Assembly: GCF_000717335.1 (NCBI RefSeq) | Contig: NZ_JNYZ01000005.1 | Coordinates: 124,001-188,000, forward strand | Length of the DNA stretch: 64,000 bases | Direction of reading: 5' to 3' | From: Amycolatopsis jejuensis | Lineage (GTDB): Bacteria; Actinomycetota; Actinomycetes; Mycobacteriales; Pseudonocardiaceae | Part shown: positions 44,139 to 51,840 of the stretch, one piece after another | How the letters are laid out: every line of letters begins with the position of its first letter | Position numbering within the stretch: position 1 is the stretch's first letter | Translations under genes and position numbers: made by a program | Notes under the pieces: generated by a model | What the model was told of the DNA's origin: nothing | Databases searched by the model: none | The model's input: only the letters and a program-made list of their open reading frames with translations

Positions 44139-44160
44139 CACTACAGTGCTCACTGTAGCG
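44139..44160. promoter_or_regulatory. Operator site F
   Basis: CACTACAGTG (44139-44148) and CACTGTAGCG (44151-44160), repeat starts 12 bp apart. Together they include the perfect inverted repeat CTACAGTG-CT-CACTGTAG (44141-44158), the most symmetric copy in the window. It lies 60 bp before the ThDP enzyme start. Confidence 0.8.
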
Positions 44161-44219
44161 ATAAGGCAAGCGGTGCCGACCAGAAGAGCACGCTGCCGTC
44201 GATCCGAAAGTGGGTTCCG

Positions 44220-45749
44220 GTGAACGGTGCGGATTCCGTGCTTCAGGCGGCCGTCGGTGCGGGGGTTGACGTGTGTTTTGCCAATCCTGGTACTACCGAA
44301 GTGCATTTGCTCGGCGCGTTGGACCGGACGCCCGGGATCCGGTCCGTGCTGGGGCTTTTCGAGGGGGTCTGTACCGGGGCGGCCGACGGGTTTGCGCGGA
44401 TGTCCGGGCGGCCCGCGATGACCCTGCTCCATCTCGGGCCTGGGCTCGCGAACGGGGCGGCCAATTTGCACAACGCGCGCAAAGCCGCGAGTCCCGTGGT
44501 GAACGTCGTCGGGACGCATGCGAATCGGCATCTCAATCAGGATTCCTTGCTGTCGTCTGATGTTTCGGGGCTGGCCCAGTATTTCTCGCTGTTCGTCAGG
44601 GAAACCCGGGCCAGCGATGACGCGGCGGCGGATTTCCAGCTTGCCTACGCGGCTGCGGTCGAGGGGCGGGGAGTGTCCACTGTGGTCTTTCCGACCGACG
44701 TGCAGTGGGGGGAGGTCACCCGGAGTCAACCGCACCGGTGTCGGGAGCCGTGGGCGGCTGGGTTTGATGCCGGGCGGGTCGAGCAGGCGGCCAGGGAGCT
44801 GGCCAAGGACAACGCGGTGCTGATCGTCGACGGAGCGGGACTGTCACGGGAAGGGCTGGTTGCGGCGGGGCGGATTCGGGCGGCTACCGGGTGCCGGGTG
44901 TTCAGTAAGCGGCAACCGGCGCGGATGGAGTCCGGGCCGGGGGTGCCGGTGATCGAGCGGCTCGGTTACTTCCCGGACGCGGCGATTGCTCAGCTGACCG
45001 GTGCGAGCACGGTCGTGCTGGCGGGGCTGGACGAACCGGTGGCCATTTTTGCGTACCAGGGTGGGCCGTCGCACGTCATTCCCGATGAGACGGTCGTGTT
45101 TCCGGCTGCTCGGGTGACCGATGACGTCGTGGGTGCGTTACAGGCGATTGCGGAAATTGTCGATGCAAAAGGGAAAGTGGCGGCCGAACCGGCCAAACCA
45201 GTCGACAATGGACTGAGTGCGTTGATTGCGGACGTGCTGCCCGAGGGGGCGATTTACGTCGACGAGGCGATCACGTCTGCGCCGGACGTGTTCGAGCATG
45301 CGGTGGGCCGCAAGGAGTTCACGTATCTCGGGTTGACCGGTGGGTCCATCGGGATCGGCGGTCCACTTGCGACGGGGGCGGCGGTCGCATGTGGACCGGA
45401 GCGGCCGGTGGTGAACGTCCAAGGGGACGGTAGTGCGCTGTACACCCTCCAGGCATTGTGGACTCAAGCGCGCGAGGAATTGAACGTCACCACGGTGATT
45501 TGCGCCAACCATCGCTACCAGATCCTGTCCGTCGAGCAGCAACGTGCCGGGATCACCGGGGTTTCGCCGGAGGTCGAGGCGTTGATGGACTTGCGGTCAC
45601 CGGAGATCGACTGGGTCAACCTGTCGCACGGTTTCGGCGTACCGGCAGTGCGCGTGTCCCCCGAAGAGCTCCCGGCGGCGATGAAACGGGCGGTGGCCGA
45701 GGACGGTCCGGCGCTCATCCAGCTCGACATTCCAGCGGAAAGGAAGTGA
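44220..45749 (+). CDS. Thiamine-diphosphate-dependent enzyme, acetolactate synthase/decarboxylase superfamily
   Basis: A 509-residue ThDP enzyme. The N-terminal PYR domain has VDVCFANPGTTEVHLLGAL and the cofactor-activating Glu in GLFEGVCTGAADGFARMSGRPAMTLLHLGPGLANG. The C-terminal PP domain has GGSIGIGGPLATGAAVA and the diphosphate/Mg motif VVNVQGDGSALYTLQALWTQ with NHRYQIL. It resembles large-subunit acetolactate synthase homologues and benzoylformate-type decarboxylases; no regulatory partner is nearby. It should decarboxylate a 2-oxo acid or form or cleave a C-C bond. GTG 44220 is the only sensible start, though without a strong Shine-Dalgarno sequence. First gene of an operon with a cyclic amidohydrolase, asparaginase and sarcosine-oxidase-like enzyme. 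Confidence 0.88.
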   Translation: MNGADSVLQAAVGAGVDVCFANPGTTEVHLLGALDRTPGIRSVLGLFEGVCTGAADGFARMSGRPAMTLLHLGPGLANGAANLHNARKAASPVVNVVGTHANRHLNQDSLLSSDVSGLAQYFSLFVRETRASDDAAADFQLAYAAAVEGRGVSTVVFPTDVQWGEVTRSQPHRCREPWAAGFDAGRVEQAARELAKDNAVLIVDGAGLSREGLVAAGRIRAATGCRVFSKRQPARMESGPGVPVIERLGYFPDAAIAQLTGASTVVLAGLDEPVAIFAYQGGPSHVIPDETVVFPAARVTDDVVGALQAIAEIVDAKGKVAAEPAKPVDNGLSALIADVLPEGAIYVDEAITSAPDVFEHAVGRKEFTYLGLTGGSIGIGGPLATGAAVACGPERPVVNVQGDGSALYTLQALWTQAREELNVTTVICANHRYQILSVEQQRAGITGVSPEVEALMDLRSPEIDWVNLSHGFGVPAVRVSPEELPAAMKRAVAEDGPALIQLDIPAERK

Positions 45750-45755
45750 CGCACC

Positions 45756-47186
45756 GTGCGGCTGGTCATCCGAGACGGCACGATCGTGACCCCGTCCGGG
45801 CTGCTCGCGGCGGACGTGGTCTGCGCCGACGGCCGGATTGCGGCCTGGCTCGACCCGGGCGAGCAAACCCGGGCGGACGATGTCCTCGACGCGCGCGGCA
45901 AGCTGGTGTTCCCCGGGTTCCTCGACCCGCACGTGCACTCCCGCGATCCGGGCCTCACGCACAAGGAGACCTTCGGGCACTCGACCCTCGGCGCGCTGCA
46001 CGGCGGCGTCACCACCGTGCTGGAAATGCCGAATTCCGTCCCGCCGGTCACTGACCGGGCGTCGTTCGACGACCGGGTCAAAGCGCTCGAACCGCAGGCG
46101 TGGGTCGATTTCGCATTGTGGGGAATGGCGTTGGGGGCGGAGAATATCGAGGCGGTCGACGAATTGTTCGATGCCGGGGTCGTCGCCGTGAAACTGTTCT
46201 GGGCGTACGCGTTGCGTCGCGACACCCGTTCCCTGGTCTACAACATCAGCGATCTGCCCGCGGACCAGGTGATTGCGCCACCGGAGAACGGCGACGTCCT
46301 CACGTTGTTCCGGCGCGTCGCCGAGCGCGGCGGATTGCTTGCCGCGCACTGTGAAGACCGGCATATCCTGATGGCGGCGGAGGAAGAGCTCGGACATCCC
46401 CTTGCCACGTATGACGATTTGCTGAACGCGCGGCCCGCGTCTGCGGAATCGACGTCCGTCGCGGTGGCGGCGCATTTGTCGCGACTTACCGGATGCCGAT
46501 TCCACGTCGTGCACATGGCATCCGCGGAAGCGGCGGAAATCGTGCGCCAGGCACGGGCGGACGGCGTGGGGATCAGTGCCGAAACCTGTCCGCAATACCT
46601 TTCTTTCACCGCCGATGATTACGCCGAAATCGGGCCGATCATGAAGGTCTACCCGCCGATCCGGCAGCGTGCGGACCAGGATGCGTTGTGGCAGGCCGTG
46701 CGGGACGGCGTCGTCGTGTCGGTGGGTTCCGACCACGCGCCGCACACGCTCGAGGAGAAAGCCGCCGGTCTGGACACCCAACCGGCCGGGGTGGTCGGGG
46801 TGGAAACGCTGGTCCCGACGATGCTCGACGCGATGGCGCGCGGACGCCTCGACCCGGTCCGTCTCGCCGACGTGCTCAGCACCTCGACCGCCAAGCTGTA
46901 CGGGCTCTACCCGCGGAAAGGCTCGCTGCTGCCGGGAACGGACGCCGACCTGACGGTGGTCGACCCGGCTGCCGAATTCGAGGTCCGCGACGCCGACCTG
47001 CACGCGCTCCACCCGCTTTCGCCCTGGTCAGGGCGGCGGCTCACGGGTCGTCCGGTCGCGACGGTGCTCGGCGGGCGGGTCGCGATGCGGGACGGAGTGG
47101 TGGAGGGGAAACCGGCCGGGCGGCTCGTGCGGGCCCGGCACGAGGGGCCGGAATCCGCCAGAGCGCCGGGGGAGGTGGCTCGGTGA
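45756..47186 (+). CDS. Dihydroorotase/allantoinase-family cyclic amidohydrolase (second copy)
   Basis: A 476-residue amidohydrolase: HxH in FPGFLDPHVHSRDPGLTHKE, the putative carbamylated Lys in GVVAVKLFWAYALRR, His in LAAHCEDRHILM and FHVVHMASAEAAE, and Asp in SVGSDHAPHTLEEKAAG. PHVHSRDPG and the AETCPQYLSF motif place it near class I dihydroorotases and allantoinases. It should open a cyclic amide or ureide. GTG start after AAAGGAAG, six bases after the ThDP stop. Its 3' end is duplicated in the following spacer (47170-47246). With the homologue at 13767 it makes two cyclic amidohydrolases in one gene region. Confidence 0.9.
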   Translation: MRLVIRDGTIVTPSGLLAADVVCADGRIAAWLDPGEQTRADDVLDARGKLVFPGFLDPHVHSRDPGLTHKETFGHSTLGALHGGVTTVLEMPNSVPPVTDRASFDDRVKALEPQAWVDFALWGMALGAENIEAVDELFDAGVVAVKLFWAYALRRDTRSLVYNISDLPADQVIAPPENGDVLTLFRRVAERGGLLAAHCEDRHILMAAEEELGHPLATYDDLLNARPASAESTSVAVAAHLSRLTGCRFHVVHMASAEAAEIVRQARADGVGISAETCPQYLSFTADDYAEIGPIMKVYPPIRQRADQDALWQAVRDGVVVSVGSDHAPHTLEEKAAGLDTQPAGVVGVETLVPTMLDAMARGRLDPVRLADVLSTSTAKLYGLYPRKGSLLPGTDADLTVVDPAAEFEVRDADLHALHPLSPWSGRRLTGRPVATVLGGRVAMRDGVVEGKPAGRLVRARHEGPESARAPGEVAR

Positions 47187-47308
47187 GTGCCGGAGGTGTG
47201 CTGGTGAGCGCCGGTCGAGCGCTGGAGGTGGCTCGGTGAGTGCCGGTCGAGAGCCTGAGCGTGCGGGACGAAAGCCGGAGAGTGCCGGACGAAAGCCGGA
47301 GAGTGCTG
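47170..47308. repeat. Junction duplication and 21-bp tandem repeat
   Basis: GGAGGTGGCTCGGTGAGTGCCGG, which contains the stop of the cyclic amidohydrolase (47184-47186), recurs at about 47224-47246. It is followed by a 21-bp unit GACGAAAGCCGGAGAGTGCC repeated at 47267-47287 and 47288-47308 with one change. The 132-bp spacer before the asparaginase gene is made almost entirely of these duplications; no gene is seen in it. Confidence 0.8.
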
Positions 47309-47318
47309 GAGTGGGTTG

Positions 47319-48293
47319 GTGAGCGCCGCGGGAGGGCCGGTGATCGACGTCCTAGGTACCGGCGGCACGATCGCGAGCGCGCAGGACGTCACCGGGCGGC
47401 TCGTTCCGACGCTCAGTGCGGCTGACCTCCGCAGCACCGCCGGTCTCGGTGACCACGTGCGGATCCGCGCCCGCCAGGTGTTGCAGACTTCCAGCCGCAA
47501 CATGCGGCCGTCGGACATGCTTGGCCTCGCGGTGGACATCGAGAGATCGGTGGACGGCGGGGCAGACGGAATCGTAGTACTACATGGCACCGACACCCTC
47601 GAGGAGACCGCGTACCTGCTGTCCCTCGTGCTCGACGTGCCCGTTCCGGTGGTGCTGACCGGGGCGATGCGCGCGATCGAGCAACCGGGTGCGGACGGAC
47701 CGGCGAACCTGCGGGCTGCCGTGGTCGCGGCGGGTTGTCCCGGCCTGGCTGCGGACGGTCCGGTCGTGGTCTTCGACGGCGAGATCCACGCGTCCGAGTG
47801 GGTCACCAAAGCCCATACGAACCGGGCGCACAGCTTCGACAGCGGACCCGGCGGGCTGGTCGGCGCGGTCGTCGAGGACCGGGTGGTCCGGTACCGGCCG
47901 GGCGCTCGCCGGAAGCCGCTCGGCAGGCCGGGCGAGCTCGACGCGTCGGTCGAGCTGGTGTGGGTCACCGCCGGAATGAGCGACCGGTTGCTGCGTGCGG
48001 CAGGCGAAGCCGACGGCCTCGTCATCGCGGGGACCGGTGGTGGGCACGTGCCCGAGTGGTGTGCGGAAGCGGTGCATGACCTGGCGAGCCGGAAACCGGT
48101 CGTGCTCGCCTCCCGTTGTGGCCGCGGGACCGTGCTGACCTCGACGTACGGCGGCCCCGGATCGGAGACTGGCCTGCGCGCGGCCGGGGTCGTCCCGGCT
48201 GGGGATCTTGCGCCGGTGAAGGCCCGGCTCCGGTTGCTGGTGGCGCTCTCTTTGGGTCTCGACGTCCAGGCGGTTTTCGCTCCGGAGGTGTGA
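47319..48293 (+). CDS. Asparaginase-family amidohydrolase
   Basis: A protein of about 324 residues with the complete asparaginase catalytic set: the first Thr in DVLGTGGTIASAQD, the second in VVLHGTDTLEETAYLL, and the Lys in SEWVTKAHTNRAHSFDS. No signal peptide, so it is cytoplasmic. It hydrolyses asparagine or a related amide to acid plus ammonia. Within this operon (after a ring-opening amidohydrolase, before an amine oxidase) an amide intermediate is more likely than free asparagine. GTG 47319 and GTG 47340 both have plausible Shine-Dalgarno sequences (GGAG and GGAGGG); I used the longer. Confidence 0.88.
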   Translation: MSAAGGPVIDVLGTGGTIASAQDVTGRLVPTLSAADLRSTAGLGDHVRIRARQVLQTSSRNMRPSDMLGLAVDIERSVDGGADGIVVLHGTDTLEETAYLLSLVLDVPVPVVLTGAMRAIEQPGADGPANLRAAVVAAGCPGLAADGPVVVFDGEIHASEWVTKAHTNRAHSFDSGPGGLVGAVVEDRVVRYRPGARRKPLGRPGELDASVELVWVTAGMSDRLLRAAGEADGLVIAGTGGGHVPEWCAEAVHDLASRKPVVLASRCGRGTVLTSTYGGPGSETGLRAAGVVPAGDLAPVKARLRLLVALSLGLDVQAVFAPEV

Positions 48294-48295
48294 AG

Positions 48296-49315
48296 GTGTA
48301 CGACATCGCGGTGGTCGGGCTGGGTATTGCCGGAGCGTCGACGTTGTGGCGCGGGGCCGAACGCGGGCTGCGGATGGTGGGTTTCGACCTCGGTACGCCG
48401 CCGCACGCTCTGGGTTCTTCGCACGGGCGCACGAGAATCGTGCGGCGGAGTGCCTACGAAGGACAGTCCTATGTGGAGCCCGCGAGGCGTTCCCTTCGGC
48501 TGTGGCACGAACTCGACGCGGGGGCGGCGCAACGCGTGTGGTTCCACACCGGACTGCTGCTGCTCGGCGAACGTGATTCGCCGCTCCTCACTTCGGCGCT
48601 GGATCAAGCAAAAGAGTTCGACATCGCCATGGACGTCGTCGATCTCGCCGAAAGTTACCCGTGGCTACGGAACGGAACAGCCGGGGTGCTCGAACGCAAC
48701 GCAGGTCTGGTCAGCCCGGAAAACGCCATCACCGCCATGCTGGACCGGGCAAGGGCGCTCGGTGCGGCCGTCGAGACCGAATGCGAGATCACCGACATCG
48801 AGCCGGTGGATGGCTCGGTCCGGCTCCGGGCCCGCGACGGGGTTCATCACGCGCGGAAGGTCGTCGTGGCCACCGGTGCGCAGGAAACCGGTGTTCCGCT
48901 GCAGCTGGACCAGCTCGTCGTGCCGTGGTTCTGGGGCGCGCAGCCGTTGTCGTTCCCGCCGTTCATCCACGAACTTCCGGACGGCCGCCGGTTCGGCGGG
49001 ATGCCGAACCTCGACGCCGACACCCCGGCGAAGGTGATGCCGATGCGCCCCTATCCCGGGGAAACCGCGCTGGCGGACGGGGTCCGGGACGCGGAATGGT
49101 ACGTCCGCACCCATCGGTCCGATTTGGACCCCAAAGCGGAAAGCGCCTTCCAGTGCCTGGCCCCGACCACCGCCGACGGGCATTTCCATCTGCGGCCGGG
49201 GGAGCGGGACGTCGTGCATCTGGCCGGGCTGAACGGGCACGGGTTCAAGTTCGGCCCGGTGCTGGGCGAGGCCGCGGTCCGGATGGCGCTGGAGGAGTCG
49301 GTGTCCTGGCCGTGA
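48296..49315 (+). CDS. FAD-dependent amino acid/sarcosine oxidase-like protein (MSOX/SolA family)
   Basis: A 339-residue flavoprotein of the monomeric sarcosine oxidase/N-methyltryptophan oxidase family. The FAD motif is YDIAVVGLGIAGASTLWRGAERGLR, followed by SSHGRTRIVRRSAYEGQSYVEPARRS (MSOX-like HGxTR). The likely covalent flavin Cys is in SAFQCLAPTTADGHF, and GLNGHGFKFGPVLGEAA is the C-terminal FAD motif. It should oxidise a secondary or N-methyl amine to an imine with O2. GTG 48296 follows GGAG by eight bases. Its stop region lies within a 42-bp tandem duplication. Confidence 0.88.
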   Translation: MYDIAVVGLGIAGASTLWRGAERGLRMVGFDLGTPPHALGSSHGRTRIVRRSAYEGQSYVEPARRSLRLWHELDAGAAQRVWFHTGLLLLGERDSPLLTSALDQAKEFDIAMDVVDLAESYPWLRNGTAGVLERNAGLVSPENAITAMLDRARALGAAVETECEITDIEPVDGSVRLRARDGVHHARKVVVATGAQETGVPLQLDQLVVPWFWGAQPLSFPPFIHELPDGRRFGGMPNLDADTPAKVMPMRPYPGETALADGVRDAEWYVRTHRSDLDPKAESAFQCLAPTTADGHFHLRPGERDVVHLAGLNGHGFKFGPVLGEAAVRMALEESVSWP

Positions 49316-49368
49316 GCCGGACCATGGGCGCTGGAGGAGTCGGTGTCCTGGCCGTGAGCCGTACCATG
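49285..49368. repeat. 42-bp tandem duplication across a stop/start junction
   Basis: GGCGCTGGAGGAGTCGGTGT begins both 49285-49326 and 49327-49368; the two 42-bp copies differ at one base. Each contains the final codons and TGA of the oxidase and an ATG. The second copy is not needed to encode the oxidase and places a spare MGAGGVGVLAVSRT-coding start upstream of the next gene. Confidence 0.9.
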
Positions 49369-49374
49369 CAGGCC

Positions 49375-50202
49375 ATGACCCGCATCGCCCGCCGGATGTT
49401 CGAGCTCCTGGAGCCGATCTGCCTGGTCACGTTCTTCGCCGACGAGTGCAACGACGAGCTGGCCGCGCTCGGCCACCGCACCTATTGGGACGGCTATTTC
49501 GCCAGCCGCGCCGCGCCGCTGGGGCGGGTGCCGGCGCAGGTCGTGCACGCGGCTTTCTACAACTTCGCCGAGGGCGAGGCCGCGCGGCACATCCCGAGCG
49601 CGTGGGAGACGATCCCGCCCGAGGCGTCCGTCGCGGCGAGGCTGCGGGGCAGCGCAGCGTCCGTGCGGCGAATCCTCGGCGACGAGCTCGTCGGCTCCCC
49701 GGGCCTGGTACGCGCGGCCGACCTGGCCACCAAAGCCGCGACGAGCGCACCCACCGAAGGCCGGATGATGTACGCCGGGATGCGTACGCTGCCGATCCCG
49801 GGTGACCCGGTCGCCCGGTTGTGGCATTCCGCGACCATGCTGCGTGAGCACCGCGGGGACGGGCACATCGCCGCCCTGCTCAGCGAGCGGATCGGCGGCA
49901 CGGAATCGCACGTACTGTCCGCGCTGGACATGGGAATTCACCCGGCGGAATCGTTCGGACGCATCCATCACCTGCCGAAACAACGGCTGGCCGAGGTCAT
50001 GGACGGCTTGCGCGAGCGCGGGCTCGTCGACTCCGGCGGCCGGTTCACCGACTCCGGCCGCCGGACCAAAGAACGGATCGAAACCCTGACCGACGAGCTT
50101 GCCGACGCGCCGTACGACGCCCTCGCCCCGGCCGAGCTCGACGGGCTGATCGCCGAGCTCGAACCCATTACCGCGAAGCTGGAGGCTGCCGGGTCACGGT
50201 GA
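49375..50202 (+). CDS. SCO6745-family protein (winged-helix-like, function unknown)
   Basis: A 275-residue protein of an actinobacterial family known as SCO6745. It starts TRIARRMFELLEPICLVTFFADECNDELAALGHRTYWDGYFASRAAPLGRVPAQVV, has AAFYNFAEGEAARHIPSAW, and a C-terminal half with a winged-helix pattern ending FGRIHHLPKQRLAEVMDGLRERGLVDSGGRFTDSGRRTKERIE. The family function is not established; the C-terminal part resembles a MarR/HTH arm. Starts at 49324 and 49366 also exist but come from the duplication; ATG 49375 is preferred. It overlaps the convergent NHLP gene by 9 bp. Confidence 0.75.
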   Translation: MTRIARRMFELLEPICLVTFFADECNDELAALGHRTYWDGYFASRAAPLGRVPAQVVHAAFYNFAEGEAARHIPSAWETIPPEASVAARLRGSAASVRRILGDELVGSPGLVRAADLATKAATSAPTEGRMMYAGMRTLPIPGDPVARLWHSATMLREHRGDGHIAALLSERIGGTESHVLSALDMGIHPAESFGRIHHLPKQRLAEVMDGLRERGLVDSGGRFTDSGRRTKERIETLTDELADAPYDALAPAELDGLIAELEPITAKLEAAGSR

Positions 50203-50517
50203 CTGGGCTGCGCGAAGCCAGGAGGATCGCATGCCGCGCACGACCCAGGTCAGGTCTTCGTCCGGGATGAGGAAACCGCCGGTTCCGTTGGCGTACAACA
50301 GGTCGAACACGGGTACGTGGTCGGCCGGTTCCGGTGGCAGGAGGATGGTGATCAGACCCGGTCGTTCGTCGATGCTTTCCACGCGGTAGTCGCCGTCCGG
50401 GACGGTGCCGAAATGCTTGCGGAGTGCGGCTCTCGGGTCCGTGACGAATTCCTCCCGTACTTCCGGGTCGGTCGTGAGCTGACGGAAATGGTTCCGGGAC
50501 AGTTCTTCTGGGGTCAT
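50194..50517 (-). CDS. NHLP (nitrile hydratase leader peptide)-like small protein 1
   Basis: A 107-residue acidic protein. The N-terminal 65 residues follow the NHLP/nitrile-hydratase-alpha leader pattern: NHFRQLTTDPEVREEFVTDPRAALRKHFG, then PDGDYRVESIDERPGLITILLPP. A 40-residue tail (VFDLLYANGTGGFLIPDEDL onward) follows. NHLP domains serve as leader regions in RiPP precursors and as the N-terminal part of nitrile hydratase alpha chains. The tail shares the pattern 'DL...F.iP.edL...MR.s' with the upstream paralogue, so it is not a hypervariable core. No radical SAM, YcaO or peptidase gene is in view. Overlaps the upstream NHLP2 gene by 4 nt. Confidence 0.72.
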   Translation of the reverse strand: MTPEELSRNHFRQLTTDPEVREEFVTDPRAALRKHFGTVPDGDYRVESIDERPGLITILLPPEPADHVPVFDLLYANGTGGFLIPDEDLTWVVRGMRSSWLRAAQSP

Positions 50518-50840
50518 GAGGTAATGCTCCGGTTCTCGCGGAAGGAACGGCGCATGGTCAGCAGCGACGCTTTCAGGTTTTCCGGCATGATCCAGCAGAA
50601 CAGGTCGGCGCTGCGCCAGAGATCGATTTGCTCGACGCCTTCGACCGGCTCGGACCGGAGCGGCGGAATCAGGTAATAAAGCGTGCGCCGGTCCTGTACG
50701 CGGATGTCCACTTCGATTTCCTCGGGTACCTCGACGCCGAGTTCGGTCAGGGCGGCCCGGGGGTCCGCGCGGAGGAGATCGCGGAACGCGGCGTCGGTCC
50801 AGGCTCGCTGCATCAGGGCTTGTTCCAGGTCATCGGTCAT
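50514..50840 (-). CDS. NHLP-like small protein 2
   Basis: A 108-residue paralogue of the next gene: ALMQRAWTDAAFRDLLRADPRAALTELGVEVPEEIEVDIRVQDRRTLYYLIPP is an excellent NHLP pattern, followed by a tail VEQIDLWRSADLFCWIMPENLKASLLTMRRSF. One cysteine (residue ~84) is present, which the paralogue lacks. The frame extends to 51503 in the shadow of the hydrolase; ATG 50840 overlapping its stop is right. Its place at the end of the FAD monooxygenase operon suggests a partner, carrier or precursor role with those enzymes. Confidence 0.75.
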   Translation of the reverse strand: MTDDLEQALMQRAWTDAAFRDLLRADPRAALTELGVEVPEEIEVDIRVQDRRTLYYLIPPLRSEPVEGVEQIDLWRSADLFCWIMPENLKASLLTMRRSFRENRSITS

Positions 50841-51448
50841 GGTGCGGGCCTTTCGATGATTGCCGAGTGGACGGTGTCCGGGTCGGTCACCAGTCCGAAG
50901 TGGCCGGTCTCGAGCACCTGGCATTGCGAAGCGCGACCAGCCATCCCCGCGAAAAGGGACTGGCTGCCGAAAAGCACATACCGCTGTGGAGAAACGGCAG
51001 CACGTGGCAATGCTTCCGTATGCGTCGCAATGCTGATCGGCCGTAGCCGGGCGAGGAATGCCGGATCGGTCATGCCGAACCGGTCGAATCCGAATGGGGG
51101 AACGGTTTCCCCAGCTGCTGCCTCGGCAAACAACCCACGAAGCATCGGCAGCAGATCGAAAGCGGATTCCCCGGGCCGCGGCAGGAATGCGTCGAGATAA
51201 ACCGCCTCGCGGACCTGGGCACAGCTGGCGGCCCCGGTGATCACCATCCCGCCGTAACTGTGGCCGACCAGCGTGACGTCGTCCGGCTCCAGCAGCGAGA
51301 CGACCTCGTCGATGTGCTGGTGGAGACCGGAACCCTCGGACAGCGTCGGCGTCTCCACGGTGTGCCCGCCGGCGCGCAGCCGGGCCGCGATGTCGTCCCA
51401 CACCCAGCCGCCGCACCACGATCCGTGGACCAGGACGTAGTGGCTCAT
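50837..51448 (-). CDS. Alpha/beta hydrolase
   Basis: A 203-residue alpha/beta hydrolase beginning MSHYVLVHGSWCGGWVWDDIAARLRAGGHTV (oxyanion HG), with the nucleophile Ser in TLVGHSYGGMVITGAA near residue 75 and a C-terminal catalytic His in ETGHFGLVTDPD. The YVLVHGSWCGGW start is shared by plant methyl esterases (SABP2) and bacterial EstC-like esterases. It lies between RidA and NHLP2 with 4-nt overlaps on both sides. Likely hydrolyses an ester or lactone made by the monooxygenase. Confidence 0.88.
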   Translation of the reverse strand: MSHYVLVHGSWCGGWVWDDIAARLRAGGHTVETPTLSEGSGLHQHIDEVVSLLEPDDVTLVGHSYGGMVITGAASCAQVREAVYLDAFLPRPGESAFDLLPMLRGLFAEAAAGETVPPFGFDRFGMTDPAFLARLRPISIATHTEALPRAAVSPQRYVLFGSQSLFAGMAGRASQCQVLETGHFGLVTDPDTVHSAIIERPAP

Positions 51449-51840
51449 CGCAGCGCCGCCACGACGTCGACCTCGACCAGCACCCCGGGCGCGAACAACG
51501 CACTCACCCCGGCCAGCGTGCTCGCCGGGGGTTCCGCCCCGCTCGTGCGCAGCGGGACGAGCAGGCCCGGCAGCAACTCCGGCTGGTGGTCCACGACGTA
51601 GACCGTCTCCTTCACGATGAGGTCGCGCCCCGAGCCTGCGGCGGCCAGCGCGAGATCGAGGTTGCGGACGATTTGCCGCATTTGCGCGAAATGGTCGTCG
51701 CCGATCAGCGCGCCGTGCTCGTCCCACGCGACCTGGCCGGAGAGGAACACCAGACCGGCGCTGCGAACGACAACGCACGCCGTGAGGGCGCCCGGAATCC
51801 GGTGCAGGCCAGCCGGATTCAGGTACTCGACCGCGCTCAT
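51445..51840 (-). CDS. RidA/YjgF-family protein
   Basis: A 131-residue Rid-family protein: GALTACVVVRSAGLVFLSGQVAWDEHGALIGDDHFAQMRQIVRNLDLALAAAGSGRDLIVKETVYVVD, ending STLAGVSALFAPGVLVEVDVVAAL. Canonical RidA hydrolyses reactive enamines and imines; the key Arg of RidA proper would be near the STLAG segment and is not evident here, so it may belong to another Rid subgroup. The open frame reaches 52518 as a shadow; ATG 51840 overlaps the monooxygenase stop. Confidence 0.85.
   Translation of the reverse strand: MSAVEYLNPAGLHRIPGALTACVVVRSAGLVFLSGQVAWDEHGALIGDDHFAQMRQIVRNLDLALAAAGSGRDLIVKETVYVVDHQPELLPGLLVPLRTSGAEPPASTLAGVSALFAPGVLVEVDVVAALR

Noticed and set aside
43166..44158. 330-codon plus-strand frame with many Cys and Arg repeats, at first sight a metal-binding protein
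   Set aside because: The composition follows from 27-bp and 11-bp DNA repeats, the 11-bp unit is not codon-sized, there is no Shine-Dalgarno sequence, and the end runs into operator site F.
50194..50840. Classical RiPP cluster with NHLP precursors
   Set aside because: No YcaO, radical SAM, lanthipeptide synthetase, C39 peptidase or exporter is present, and the two tails are homologous rather than hypervariable. Retained only as an unusual NHLP operon.
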